Translations under genes and position numbers: made by a program
Assembly (NCBI GenBank): GCA_023415515.1
Contig: JAEZKH010000345.1
Span: forward strand, 15,717 to 79,716
Direction: 5' to 3'
Length of the DNA stretch: 64,000 bases
Origin: Actinomycetes bacterium
Lineage (GTDB): Bacteria > Actinomycetota > Actinomycetes > Mycobacteriales > Mycobacteriaceae
Notes under the pieces: model-generated
The model's input: only the letters and a program-made list of their open reading frames with translations
Told to the model about the DNA's origin: nothing
Database searches by the model: none
Part shown: positions 56,056 through 63,078 of the stretch, piece by piece
How positions within the stretch are numbered: position 1 is the stretch's first letter
How the letters are laid out: each line of letters begins with the position of its first letter

Positions 56056-56871
56056 ATGGGCAACAATGTCGCTGTGCGCAGGGTGGTGATCGGGTTGATA
56101 TCGGCGGTCGCCGCGGTGGCGGTCGCAGCGGTCGGCGTCGACTTCGGAGCGGCGATCTACGCCGAATATCGCCTGGCCAGAGCCGTCCGGGCGGAGGCGA
56201 AGCTCAACTTCGATCCCTGGGTGGGCATCATCGGCTTCCCCTTCATCTCGCAGGCGGCCAAGCGGCACTACACCCAGATCGAAATCCGTGCCAATGGCGT
56301 AAATCACCCTGTTGCGGGCAAGGTTTCCTACGAAGCGACCTTGTATTCCGTCGACGTCCCCGCCGATTCCTGGCTCATCGATGCGGAATCCGAACTTCCA
56401 GTGGCCAAGGTGGAGAGTCGCATCATCATCGACTCCACTCATCTCGGACGCTTCATGGGCATCCCCGACCTGCTCGTGGAGGCGCCGCCCAAGGAAACCA
56501 ACGACGCCACCGGCGGCACCACCGAATCCGGCATCTCCAGCAACAAGGACCTGGTTTTCACCGGTACGCCGGAGGCCGCCGACTTCGACAAGAGGGTGAG
56601 CATCTCGGTCGATCTGTCTGTCGCGGGACCCGACCGGACGACGTTGGTGTTCACACCCACCGGCGTCCTCACCGGCGCGGGAACCGCTGATCAGGAGGTA
56701 CCCGAAGACAAAACCGCTGCCGTGCTCGCCGCGTTCACCACCATGATGCCCGGACTCAAGCTCCCGTTCGGTCTCGGCCCGACCGCCGAGGGGGTACGCG
56801 GATCCGATGTGATCATCGAGGGCATCGCCGAGGGAGTAACGGTGTCCCTCGACGAGTTCACCCAGTCATGA
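56056..56871 (+). CDS. lmeA: LmeA-family phospholipid-binding protein (DUF2993)
   Basis: 271 aa with an N-terminal signal/anchor (VVIGLISAVAAVAVAAVGVD). The DUF2993 body has FDPWVGIIGFPFISQAAKRH, AKVESRIIIDSTHLGRFMGI and ends GVTVSLDEF. In M. smegmatis LmeA is a cell-envelope protein needed to elongate the mannan backbone of lipomannan. The stop overlaps the thiX ATG (ATGA). The position matches Rv0817c. Confidence 0.9.
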   Translation: MGNNVAVRRVVIGLISAVAAVAVAAVGVDFGAAIYAEYRLARAVRAEAKLNFDPWVGIIGFPFISQAAKRHYTQIEIRANGVNHPVAGKVSYEATLYSVDVPADSWLIDAESELPVAKVESRIIIDSTHLGRFMGIPDLLVEAPPKETNDATGGTTESGISSNKDLVFTGTPEAADFDKRVSISVDLSVAGPDRTTLVFTPTGVLTGAGTADQEVPEDKTAAVLAAFTTMMPGLKLPFGLGPTAEGVRGSDVIIEGIAEGVTVSLDEFTQS

Positions 56872-57296
56872 GCCCTTCGGTTGCCGTGGTGATCGCGGTG
56901 CTGATTGCGGCGTTCGGGATCGCCTACGTCATCAACAGGCTGATCGCGCGGCGGGCCGGGTCGATGAAGGAGATTCCCGGCTCCGCGGCGGATCGCCTCG
57001 ACGCCTCCGGTCTCGGATTGTCGAGCACCGGGCCGACGATTGTGCACTTCACCGCGGTGTGGTGCGGGCCGTGCGCAGGTGTGCGCCGCGTCGTCGACCA
57101 GGTGTGCGGCGAGTTGCCTGCGGTGTCGCACGTGGAGATCGACATGGACGAAAACCCCGACGCCGCACGCCGCCTTTCGGTCCTGTCGTTGCCGACCACA
57201 TTCATCTTCGACGCAGGCGGGCGAAGCCGGTACCGGGCCTCCGGCGTCCCGACCGTCGCTGACCTGCGATCGGCGCTCGACCCGCTGTTGGCTTGA
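56868..57296 (+). CDS. thiX: Membrane-anchored thioredoxin-like protein ThiX
   Basis: 142 aa. N-terminal helix (VAVVIAVLIAAFGIAYVI) then a thioredoxin fold with active site FTAVWCGPCAGVRR and the cis-Pro loop LSLPTTFIF. The catalytic domain's side of the membrane is not certain. Probably a disulfide reductant, in context with the sulfur genes just downstream. Coupled to lmeA. Confidence 0.92.
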   Translation: MSPSVAVVIAVLIAAFGIAYVINRLIARRAGSMKEIPGSAADRLDASGLGLSSTGPTIVHFTAVWCGPCAGVRRVVDQVCGELPAVSHVEIDMDENPDAARRLSVLSLPTTFIFDAGGRSRYRASGVPTVADLRSALDPLLA

Positions 57297-57312
57297 TCAC
57301 TATGTCATTGGG

Positions 57313-57318
57313 TAAGCT
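57313..57318 (+). promoter_or_regulatory. -10 element TAAGCT, leaderless promoter of the sulfur operon
   Basis: TAAGCT, 7 nt, then GTG 57326 of the polycysteine leader peptide. Exact leaderless spacing. Confidence 0.65.
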
Positions 57319-57325
57319 GTCCGGC

Positions 57326-57418
57326 GTGTCCGCCCGCCTCCAGGTGATGCTCACCAAGCGCCGCGCAGTCGACCTGTGCCGCGTTGCGGGTTCTTGCTGT
57401 TGTTGTTGTAGCTGCTGA
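57326..57418 (+). CDS. Leaderless polycysteine leader peptide (cysteine-responsive attenuator)
   Basis: 30 codons from GTG 57326; ATG 57302 is an alternative in-frame start. The peptide ends AGSCCCCCSC, seven residues of the last ten being Cys or nearly so, and has one earlier Cys (DLCRVAG). Leaderless polycysteine sORFs upstream of sulfur genes are described in mycobacteria as cysteine-responsive attenuators; the M. smegmatis case upstream of MSMEG_5788 has this same context. When Cys-tRNA is short, ribosomes stall on the run and the downstream structure changes to free the next gene. Followed by DUF4395, cysA and sseC. Confidence 0.85.
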   Translation: MSARLQVMLTKRRAVDLCRVAGSCCCCCSC

Positions 57419-57513
57419 GCGCGGCTGCGCGGGTTCGCGCGCTTCGCTCGGAGCGGCCCCGATGAGGCCTGCTCGCAACCGGCCCTATCCGACACAACAG
57501 GAACGTGACGTCC
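57417..57513 (+). promoter_or_regulatory. Attenuator leader structure after the polycysteine peptide
   Basis: Two possible hairpins follow the stop: GAGCG (57417-57421) with CGCTC (57445-57449) enclosing a GC-rich loop, and GAGCGGCC (57451-57458) with GGCC/GCTC (57466-57474). AGGA before the DUF4395 start could be exposed or hidden depending on ribosome position. The alternative pairing is inferred, not folded computationally. Confidence 0.5.
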
Positions 57514-57999
57514 ATGCCAGCCGAAGTCAGATCGCCCGCCGATGCCGGTGCCGCCGTCGATCAGGTCGACGTGCGCGGCCCGCGGTTCACCGCATGGGTC
57601 ACCACCGCCGTGCTGGCCCTCGCGCTGTTCGTCTCCAGCGGCAGCCCGGCCGCTGCCGCGGCCATCCTCGGCGTGCAGGCGGTGGTATTCGCGATCGGTG
57701 CGCTGGGCGGCCCGCGTAGCCACCCGTACGGACTGGTCTTCGCCGGCCTGGTCGCTCCTCGCCTCGCGCCGGTGACCGAGAAGGAGCCGGTGCCGCCGCT
57801 GAAGTTCGCGCAGCTGGTCGGCTTCGTCTTCGCTGTCGTCGGCACGGCGGGCTTCGCAGCGGGGATCTCGACGCTTGGCCTCGTCGCGACCGGACTCGCG
57901 TTGGTCGCCGCATTCCTCAACGCCGCTTTCGCCATCTGTCTCGGCTGTCAGCTCTACCCCCTGATCGCGCGCCTGCGTCGATCGAGAATTTCCGCGTAA
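57514..57999 (+). CDS. DUF4395 membrane protein
   Basis: 161 aa with four hydrophobic helices (TTAVLALALFVSSGSPAAAA, LGVQAVVFAIGAL, LVGFVFAVVGTAGFAAGI, LALVAAFLNAAFAICLGC). DUF4395 proteins often precede rhodanese genes and are thought to act in sulfur compound transport. ATG 57514 is preferred; GTG 57505 is alternative. First structural gene of the cysteine-attenuated operon. Confidence 0.87.
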   Translation: MPAEVRSPADAGAAVDQVDVRGPRFTAWVTTAVLALALFVSSGSPAAAAAILGVQAVVFAIGALGGPRSHPYGLVFAGLVAPRLAPVTEKEPVPPLKFAQLVGFVFAVVGTAGFAAGISTLGLVATGLALVAAFLNAAFAICLGCQLYPLIARLRRSRISA

Positions 58000-58035
58000 C
58001 ACCTCGAACACCTTGTAACCGAAAGGATCTCCTTC

Positions 58036-58779
58036 ATGGCTCGCTCCGACGTCCTGGTCACCACCGACTGGGCCGAGAGCAATCTCGATGCACCGAACAC
58101 AGTCTTCGTCGAGGTCGACGAAGACACCTCCGCCTACGAGGGCGGCCACATCGCAGGCGCCGTCCGCCTCGATTGGAAGACCGAGCTCCAAGACCAGGTC
58201 AAGCGCGACTTCGTCGACGCGCAGCAGTTCTCGAAGTTATTGTCGGACAAGGGCATAAGCAACGACGACACCGTCATCCTCTACGGCGGCAACAACAACT
58301 GGTTCGCGGCCTACGCCTACTGGTACTTCAAGCTCTACGGCCACGAGAACGTCAAGCTGCTCGACGGCGGCCGCAAGAAGTGGGAGCTCGACGGCCGCCC
58401 ACTGGTCACCGAGGTGCCCGATCGCCCGTCGACCAGCTACACCGCGAAGGCGCCCGACAACAGCATCCGGGCCTTCCGCGACGAGGTCATCGCCGCGATC
58501 AACGAGAAGAACCTCGTCGACGTGCGCTCGCCCGACGAGTTCTCCGGCAAGATCCTCGCTCCCGCGCATCTGCCGCAGGAGCAGAGCCAGCGCCCGGGGC
58601 ATATCCCCGGTGCCATCAACGTTCCGTGGAGCAAGGCGGCGAACGAGGACGGCACGTTCAAGTCGGACGAGGAGCTGAGAAAGATCTACGCCGAGGCGGG
58701 CCTGGACGGCGAGAAGGAGACGATCGCCTACTGCCGTATCGGGGAGCGCTCGTCGCACACCTGGTTCGTGCTGCAGTAA
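58036..58779 (+). CDS. cysA: Thiosulfate sulfurtransferase (rhodanese) CysA, C-terminally truncated by an in-frame stop
   Basis: 247 aa before TAA 58777-58779. Two rhodanese domains; the active-site loop AYCRIGERSS (Cys about 233) is intact. Continuing past the stop in the same frame gives LLGHRNVKNNDGSWTEYGSL and then the normal GS end at 58869, for a full length of 277 codons, the length of mycobacterial CysA2. The TAA replaces a codon that is Glu in relatives (GAA to TAA is one change). The last 30 residues close the second domain, so activity may be lost or reduced. Whether this is a real mutation or an error is unresolved. AAGGATCTCC lies upstream. Confidence 0.88.
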   Translation: MARSDVLVTTDWAESNLDAPNTVFVEVDEDTSAYEGGHIAGAVRLDWKTELQDQVKRDFVDAQQFSKLLSDKGISNDDTVILYGGNNNWFAAYAYWYFKLYGHENVKLLDGGRKKWELDGRPLVTEVPDRPSTSYTAKAPDNSIRAFRDEVIAAINEKNLVDVRSPDEFSGKILAPAHLPQEQSQRPGHIPGAINVPWSKAANEDGTFKSDEELRKIYAEAGLDGEKETIAYCRIGERSSHTWFVLQ

Positions 58780-58869
58780 CTGCTGGGACACCGCAACGTC
58801 AAGAACAACGACGGCAGTTGGACGGAATACGGCTCCCTGGTGGGCGCCCCGATTGAGTTGGGAAGTTGA
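58780..58869 (+). pseudogene. Separated 3' end of cysA beyond the premature stop
   Basis: In frame with cysA and conserved (WTEYGSLVGAPIELGS, then TGA 58867-58869). It has no start of its own. Its good preservation suggests the stop is recent or artefactual. Confidence 0.7.
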
Positions 58870-58870
58870 T

Positions 58871-59173
58871 ATGTGCTCTGCACCCAAGCAAGGACAGACC
58901 CTGCCCGCAGGCGTCGACCTCGAGAAGGAAACGGTGATCACCGGTCGCGTCGTCGACGGTTCCGGTCAGACGGTCGGCGGCGCGTTCGTTCGGCTGCTGG
59001 ACGCCTCTGACGAGTTCACCGCCGAGGTCGTCGCGTCGGCAACCGGAGACTTCCGGTTCTTTGCGGCACCGGGTACCTGGACACTGCGCGCGCTGTCGCC
59101 CGCGGGCAACGGCGACGCCAGCGTCGCGCCGTCGGGCGCGGGTATCCACGAAGTCGACGTCAAGGTCGCCTAG
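58871..59173 (+). CDS. sseC: SseC family protein (DUF1416)
   Basis: 100 aa from ATG 58871, one base after the cysA terminal TGA. Contains ITGRVVDGSGQTVGGAFVRL and RFFAAPGTWTLRALSP, a small beta-sandwich (carboxypeptidase regulatory-like) fold. Always paired with cysA in mycobacteria (Rv0814c-Rv0815c); thought to act in sulfur metabolism, precise role unknown. Confidence 0.9.
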   Translation: MCSAPKQGQTLPAGVDLEKETVITGRVVDGSGQTVGGAFVRLLDASDEFTAEVVASATGDFRFFAAPGTWTLRALSPAGNGDASVAPSGAGIHEVDVKVA

Positions 59174-59177
59174 TAGC

Positions 59178-59226
59178 GATTTCGGCGTGATTTCCCGCGC
59201 TGGGCGCAGGTTTTCACGCCGAAATC
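59178..59226. repeat. Intergenic inverted repeat, terminator-like hairpin
   Basis: Perfect 13-bp arms GATTTCGGCGTGA (59178-59190) and TCACGCCGAAATC (59214-59226) with a 23-nt loop, directly after sseC. Each arm also contains GTGATTTC/GAAATCAC, allowing an alternative pairing. It may end the sulfur operon before the independent promoter at 59238, or be a dispersed mycobacterial hairpin repeat. Confidence 0.6.
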
Positions 59227-59237
59227 ACGCATGGGAC

Positions 59238-59243
59238 TAGACT
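59238..59243 (+). promoter_or_regulatory. -10 element TAGACT, leaderless promoter
   Basis: TAGACT, 7 nt, then GTG 59251 of a 32-aa membrane protein. It supports that small frame as a real gene. Confidence 0.5.
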
Positions 59244-59250
59244 CGCGACC

Positions 59251-59349
59251 GTGGTGTTGTTCTTCGAACTCCTGCTGGTGGCGACCGTCGTGGTGATCAC
59301 CTGGTTCGCGCTCTATGCGCTGTACCGGCTCATCACCGACGAATCGTGA
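59251..59349 (+). CDS. Small single-helix membrane protein (32 aa)
   Basis: GTG 59251 to TGA 59349. One helix ([19 protein letters not shown]) followed by a short charged end (RLITDES). A leaderless -10 lies 7 nt upstream, and its TGA overlaps the GTG of the nitrobindin-like gene (GTGA), both strong signs of translation. Function unknown; possibly membrane recruitment of, or translational coupling to, the next gene. Confidence 0.7.
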   Translation: MVLFFELLLVATVVVITWFALYALYRLITDES

Positions 59350-60002
59350 CGTCCGACAAGGGACCCTTGCCCGACGGTTCGGGTGATCGCGCGGTTGCCG
59401 CCGCGGCGGAGCGGGCCAAGACGACAGCCGCGCGCAACATCCCGGTGTTCTCCGACCTGCCCGCGCCGGCCGACACCGCGAACCTGCGCGAGGGCGCCGA
59501 CCTGAACCAGGCGCTGCTGGCGCTGCTTCCACTGGTCGGCGTGTGGCGCGGCGAAGGTGAGGGCCGCGGCGCAGATGGCGACTACCGGTTCGGACAGCAG
59601 ATCGTGGTGTCCCACGACGGCGGCGACTACCTGATCTGGGAAGCGCGCTCGTGGCGGCTGACCGAGTCTGGCGAATACGAGGTGCACGGCCTGCGGGAGT
59701 CGGGGTTCTGGCGCTTCGTCAACGACCCCAACGATCCGAACGAGTCGCAGGCGATCGAACTGTTGCTGGCGCACTCTCAGGGCTACGTCGAACTGTTCTA
59801 CGGCAGGCCGCTGACCCAGTCGTCGTGGGAGTTGGTCACAGACGCGTTGGCGCGCAGCAAGTCCGGAATGCTGGTCGGAGGAGCGAAACGGTTGTACGGC
59901 ATCGTCGAGGGGGGCGATTTGGCTTACGTGGAGGAGCGAGTGGACGCCGACGGCGGGTTGGTACCGCATCTGTCGGCCAGGCTGACGAGGTGGGTGGGCT
60001 GA
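59346..60002 (+). CDS. Nitrobindin-like heme/fatty-acid-binding-type protein (Rv0813c family)
   Basis: 218 aa. Beta-barrel motif [20 protein letters not shown], then ESGFWRF and [13 protein letters not shown]. The N-terminal 50 residues are a Pro/Ala-rich lead-in. In M. tuberculosis the matching protein (Rv0813c) has a FABP-like barrel; nitrobindins bind ferric heme and isomerise peroxynitrite. The start is fixed by the overlap with the small membrane protein. Confidence 0.9.
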   Translation: MTSDKGPLPDGSGDRAVAAAAERAKTTAARNIPVFSDLPAPADTANLREGADLNQALLALLPLVGVWRGEGEGRGADGDYRFGQQIVVSHDGGDYLIWEARSWRLTESGEYEVHGLRESGFWRFVNDPNDPNESQAIELLLAHSQGYVELFYGRPLTQSSWELVTDALARSKSGMLVGGAKRLYGIVEGGDLAYVEERVDADGGLVPHLSARLTRWVG

Positions 60003-60271
60003 TGCGCAGGTTCGGGTTCGCGGCGGTGCTGTTCGCGACGGTGATCGTCGCGGGCTGCTCGTCGAACAGCAGCGCCCCGTCAGACGAGCCCTCGACGCAG
60101 TCGCCTGCCCCGAGCAATGAGCACGGCTCGTATGCGGGTTGCCTTCACGAGCACGGTGTTTCGGCTCCGCCGGGACCCGTCGCAGGTCCCCCTCCGGGTA
60201 CTGACGAGGAGACGTGGAAGACGGCCGAGAAAGCCTGCGCGTCCCTCGCGCCGGGTCCTGACGCGCCCTAG
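60002..60271 (+). CDS. Small lipoprotein, unknown function
   Basis: 89 aa from ATG 60002 (TGATG overlap with the nitrobindin stop). Signal peptide with lipobox VAGC at about 17-20, a Ser/Pro-rich linker, and a C-terminal stretch with two Cys (YAGCLHEHGV, AEKACASL), like other mycobacterial small secreted domains. The stop overlaps that of the convergent binding-protein gene. Confidence 0.82.
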   Translation: MRRFGFAAVLFATVIVAGCSSNSSAPSDEPSTQSPAPSNEHGSYAGCLHEHGVSAPPGPVAGPPPGTDEETWKTAEKACASLAPGPDAP

Positions 60272-61119
60272 CGCAGCTGCGGCGCCCTGCCCACCTCGGC
60301 GAGCCATTTCGTCTGCAGCGCGGCCAATGTGCCGTCGTCACGCAGCGCGCCCACGGCCGACGACACGCAGCGGGTCAGGGTGCTGTCCTTGCTCAACACG
60401 ATACCGAATTGCTCGACTTCATCTGCAACAGCAGGCAATTGGCCGACGATAACGCCATCACGCAGTTCGTTGGCGACGGCGAACGCGGTCGGCAGATCCA
60501 CCACGACCGCGTCGATCTCACCGGTGCTCAACGCCATTTTCGCGTCGAGGTTGGTGTTGTAGACCGCCACCGGGGTGACGCCCTTCACCGCTGTCGCCGC
60601 CGTGTAGCTGGTGGTGCCGACTTGCACGCCCAGCCGTAGCGGCTTGAGGTCGTCCACGCTGCGAGCGCCCGCGGCGGGCGACGACTTCACCGCGACGACG
60701 GCCTGCGTCACCTCGAAGTAAGGCTCCGAGAAGTCGACGGCGGCCTTGCGCTGGTCGGTGATCGAGAACTCCGCCAGGCTCGCGTCGAACTCCTTGGCGC
60801 CCGGCGCCAACGCCGCGTTGAACGGCACCCGGACCCAGCGCACGTCCTCGCCGGGATAGCCGAGCTTGGCTGCAACGGCATAGGCCAGTGCGGCCTCGAA
60901 GCCTTCCCCGTTCTCTGGGTTGTCGCCCATGTACCACGGCGGGTAGACGGGTTGGTCGGTACCGAAGGTGAAGACGCCTCTGTAGAGCGTGTCCAGCGAA
61001 TCGCGGGTGCACTGCGACAGGCCCGTCGCAGGAGGCGGTCCAGGGATGGGCGCGCAACCTGCCAGCAGAACGACCAACAGTGGGGTGAGCCGCCACAGCG
61101 AGCGCATGCCGGGCATCAT
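60268..61119 (-). CDS. Amino-acid-binding lipoprotein, GlnH-like (SBP_bac_3)
   Basis: 283 aa. Signal peptide with lipobox LAGC at about 19-22. SBP_bac_3 features: GVFTFGTDQPVYPPWYMGDN, GFEAALAYAVAAKLGY, AEFSITDQRKAAVDFSEPYF, LGVQVGTTSYTAA. Such proteins deliver amino acids to polar amino-acid ABC transporters; no permease is adjacent. GAAGGTG lies before ATG 61119. A long structured leader precedes it. Confidence 0.9.
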   Translation of the reverse strand: MMPGMRSLWRLTPLLVVLLAGCAPIPGPPPATGLSQCTRDSLDTLYRGVFTFGTDQPVYPPWYMGDNPENGEGFEAALAYAVAAKLGYPGEDVRWVRVPFNAALAPGAKEFDASLAEFSITDQRKAAVDFSEPYFEVTQAVVAVKSSPAAGARSVDDLKPLRLGVQVGTTSYTAATAVKGVTPVAVYNTNLDAKMALSTGEIDAVVVDLPTAFAVANELRDGVIVGQLPAVADEVEQFGIVLSKDSTLTRCVSSAVGALRDDGTLAALQTKWLAEVGRAPQLR

Positions 61120-61181
61120 CGCGCACCTTCGATCGAGATGCCACAGCGATCAGGCGGGTGATTCGCTCGGTGAAATGGTGC

Positions 61182-61299
61182 GGCCCCCGAGCCGCTGTTC
61201 CTGGTCGGACACAACCGAGGGGCTCGGGGGCCGGGTGGCTGCGGGGAATTCGCCAGCGCGCGCAGGTGACTCCCCTGGTGCTGCTAGCTCGCAGCCACC
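61182..61299 (-). promoter_or_regulatory. Structured leader RNA with two strong hairpins upstream of the GlnH-like gene
   Basis: Hairpin A: GGTGGCTGCG (61234-61243) pairs with CGCAGCCACC (61290-61299), with GGGGA (61243-61247) and TCCCC (61271-61275) nested. Hairpin B: 12-bp perfect arms at 61182-61193 and 61221-61232 (GGCCCCCGAGCC/GGCTCGGGGGCC). On the minus strand A precedes B and both precede the ATG at 61119. The layout is like a transcription attenuator, without a clear U-run. Confidence 0.55.
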
Positions 61300-61322
61300 T
61301 CACATGTCCATAAGTCACTCAA
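61284..61322 (-). CDS. Candidate 12-aa leader peptide before the structured leader
   Basis: TTG 61322 to TAG 61284 encodes MSDLWTCEVAAS. A strong AAGGAGGTGG (61332-61341) lies 12 nt upstream. The last codons lie inside the left arm of hairpin A, so translation would block that hairpin, as in attenuators. GTG 61318 and ATG 61311 in other frames are alternatives. Coding is inferred only. Confidence 0.4.
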   Translation of the reverse strand: MSDLWTCEVAAS

Positions 61323-61438
61323 TTTGTCGGACCACCTCCTTCCCTGTGTACTGACGAAGTTACCCGCGCTCGCTCGCGGCTGCCAGCGATTAAGCCGCGC
61401 GCATATGATTGGCGCGCCGTCAGATGAGGAGCGAGACC

Positions 61439-62119
61439 ATGGCAGTGGCGCCGTTCGACGAAATCACCGCGATCTACACGAAGTTTCACGCGTGGACTTA
61501 CGAGACCATCGTCGCGCCTGCCGTCTATCTGTCCCGGCATGTGATCGACGAGCGGTTTCTCCCGCACCTCCCCAAGGGGGCCCGCGTCCTCGACGTGGGA
61601 TGCGGTGGAGCCAAGTTCACCAAGTACATCGCCGACCAACGACCCGATGTCCAGATCGTCGGCATCGACCTCTCCCAGCCCCAGATCGAGCGGGCGAGGA
61701 AGCTGATGCGCGGATACGGCGACCGGGTCCGGTTCGAAATCGGTGATGCGACGCAGCTTTCGTTTCCCGATGCGAGCTTCGACGGCGTGCTCAGCTATGG
61801 CTCGATCAAGCACTGGACCAGCCAGGACGGCGGGCTCGCGGAGTGCGTGCGCGTGCTGGCGCCAGGAGGTCCGCTGCTGGTCACCGACGCCGACCGCAGC
61901 GCGACGTTCGAGGACTCGGAGAACCTGGTTGCGAACTACTCGACACCGCGGTTCCTCGCCGGACCCAACCTGGCGTTCTTTCGCACCTGGATCGCCGGGC
62001 GGTCGCTCGACCTCGACGATGCCCGCGACCTGGCCAGCCGATTGGATCTCGTCGACAAGGACGTCAGCCGCATCGCGGGGCTCCCGCTGCTGATGCTCTC
62101 AGGCCGCAAGCCCGACTAG
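61439..62119 (+). CDS. Class I SAM-dependent methyltransferase
   Basis: 226 aa from ATG 61439, with GAGGAG 8 nt upstream. SAM motif I VLDVGCGGAKFT, motif II IVGIDLSQPQIERA, GDATQLSFPDASFD and LAPGGPLLVTDADR. Methyltransf_11 type, small molecule or lipid substrate. The end lies 6 bp from the convergent pabC stop. Confidence 0.9.
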   Translation: MAVAPFDEITAIYTKFHAWTYETIVAPAVYLSRHVIDERFLPHLPKGARVLDVGCGGAKFTKYIADQRPDVQIVGIDLSQPQIERARKLMRGYGDRVRFEIGDATQLSFPDASFDGVLSYGSIKHWTSQDGGLAECVRVLAPGGPLLVTDADRSATFEDSENLVANYSTPRFLAGPNLAFFRTWIAGRSLDLDDARDLASRLDLVDKDVSRIAGLPLLMLSGRKPD

Positions 62120-62125
62120 GGCGGC

Positions 62126-63013
62126 TCAGCGGTCGCTGACGATGGCGGCGTCGACGAGTTCGGCGAGTTCGGCGGCCATCTCCGATGGCGCCAACAACTT
62201 GCCGTCGAGGGTGTGCACCCTGGCCGCGAGAGTGATGCTCGAGACCAACCAAACCCCCTGGGCGGCAAAAAGATCAGCCGCCTTCAGGACGCGGTAATCG
62301 CAGTCGTAGCCTTTGTTGCGCGCTACCTCGAACAGCGCCTGCTGCGTGGTCCCGCGCAGGATGGGGTACCACGGCGGCGGGGTGAAGAGACAAGGACGTC
62401 CACCTGTGCCGTCCACGTCGGAGGCGATGACCACCGTCGACCGCGGCCCCTCGAGCACATTGCCCTCCGAGCTGATGAACACCACGTCGCCCGCGCCTTG
62501 CCGTTCGGCGTGCCGCAGCGCAGCCATGTTCACCGCATAGGACAGTGTCTTGGCGCCGGCGAGCAGCCATGGCATGTCGGCAATGCCGTCTGCGGGCAGG
62601 CAACGCTGCAGCGTCACCGCGGCGATTCCGTCGGCGCGGACCGCGGCCACCCTGTCGGGTACCGCGCCGATCATCGCGTAGCCCGTAGGGCCGGAGCCGC
62701 TTTCGCGGCCGCGGCTGTAGATCAGCCGCAGCACGCCCTCACCGCCGCCGAGGTCGGTCCACCGCGATACCGCGGTCGCGACCGCCGCGCGCCACCGCGC
62801 CACGTCCGGTTCGGGCAGGTCCATCAACCGCGCCGACTGCGTCAGCCTGCCCAGGTGCGCCTCGAGCAGACACGGCCGCCCGTCTCGCACCAGTAGCGAC
62901 TCGAAGATGCCGTCACCGCGCACGGCGGCCAGGTCGTCGGCATACAGCAGCGGTGTCCGTGGGTCGTGCGACTGCCCGTCGAGCGTGACCACAACTGCCG
63001 GTTCGCTCGCCAT
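62126..63013 (-). CDS. pabC: Aminodeoxychorismate lyase-like PLP enzyme (PabC)
   Basis: 295 aa fold-type IV PLP protein (branched-chain aminotransferase/4-amino-4-deoxychorismate lyase family). PLP Lys in LLAGAKTLSYAVN, phosphate-binding EGNVLEGPRSTVV. The lyase makes p-aminobenzoate for folate, and the folate-linked ygfZ is divergent next door, as in Rv0811c-Rv0812. Aminotransferase activity cannot be excluded. TACGCT lies 8 nt upstream of the ATG. Confidence 0.87.
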   Translation of the reverse strand: MASEPAVVVTLDGQSHDPRTPLLYADDLAAVRGDGIFESLLVRDGRPCLLEAHLGRLTQSARLMDLPEPDVARWRAAVATAVSRWTDLGGGEGVLRLIYSRGRESGSGPTGYAMIGAVPDRVAAVRADGIAAVTLQRCLPADGIADMPWLLAGAKTLSYAVNMAALRHAERQGAGDVVFISSEGNVLEGPRSTVVIASDVDGTGGRPCLFTPPPWYPILRGTTQQALFEVARNKGYDCDYRVLKAADLFAAQGVWLVSSITLAARVHTLDGKLLAPSEMAAELAELVDAAIVSDR

Positions 63014-63078
63014 GGCAGGAAAGCGTAGCGCCGCCGACGAGCGTCGGCGCGAGCAGTGTCGACCGTACGATTGATGTC

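Noticed and set aside
61182..61299. Known riboswitch class (for example c-di-AMP) in this leader
   Set aside because: The hairpins are clear, but the conserved core of that class was not recognisable; only an attenuator-like structure is claimed.
60518..61318. Long minus-strand frame running from the leader through the GlnH-like gene
   Set aside because: It overlaps the better supported lipoprotein gene in another frame and has low-complexity Arg/Gly composition with no domain.
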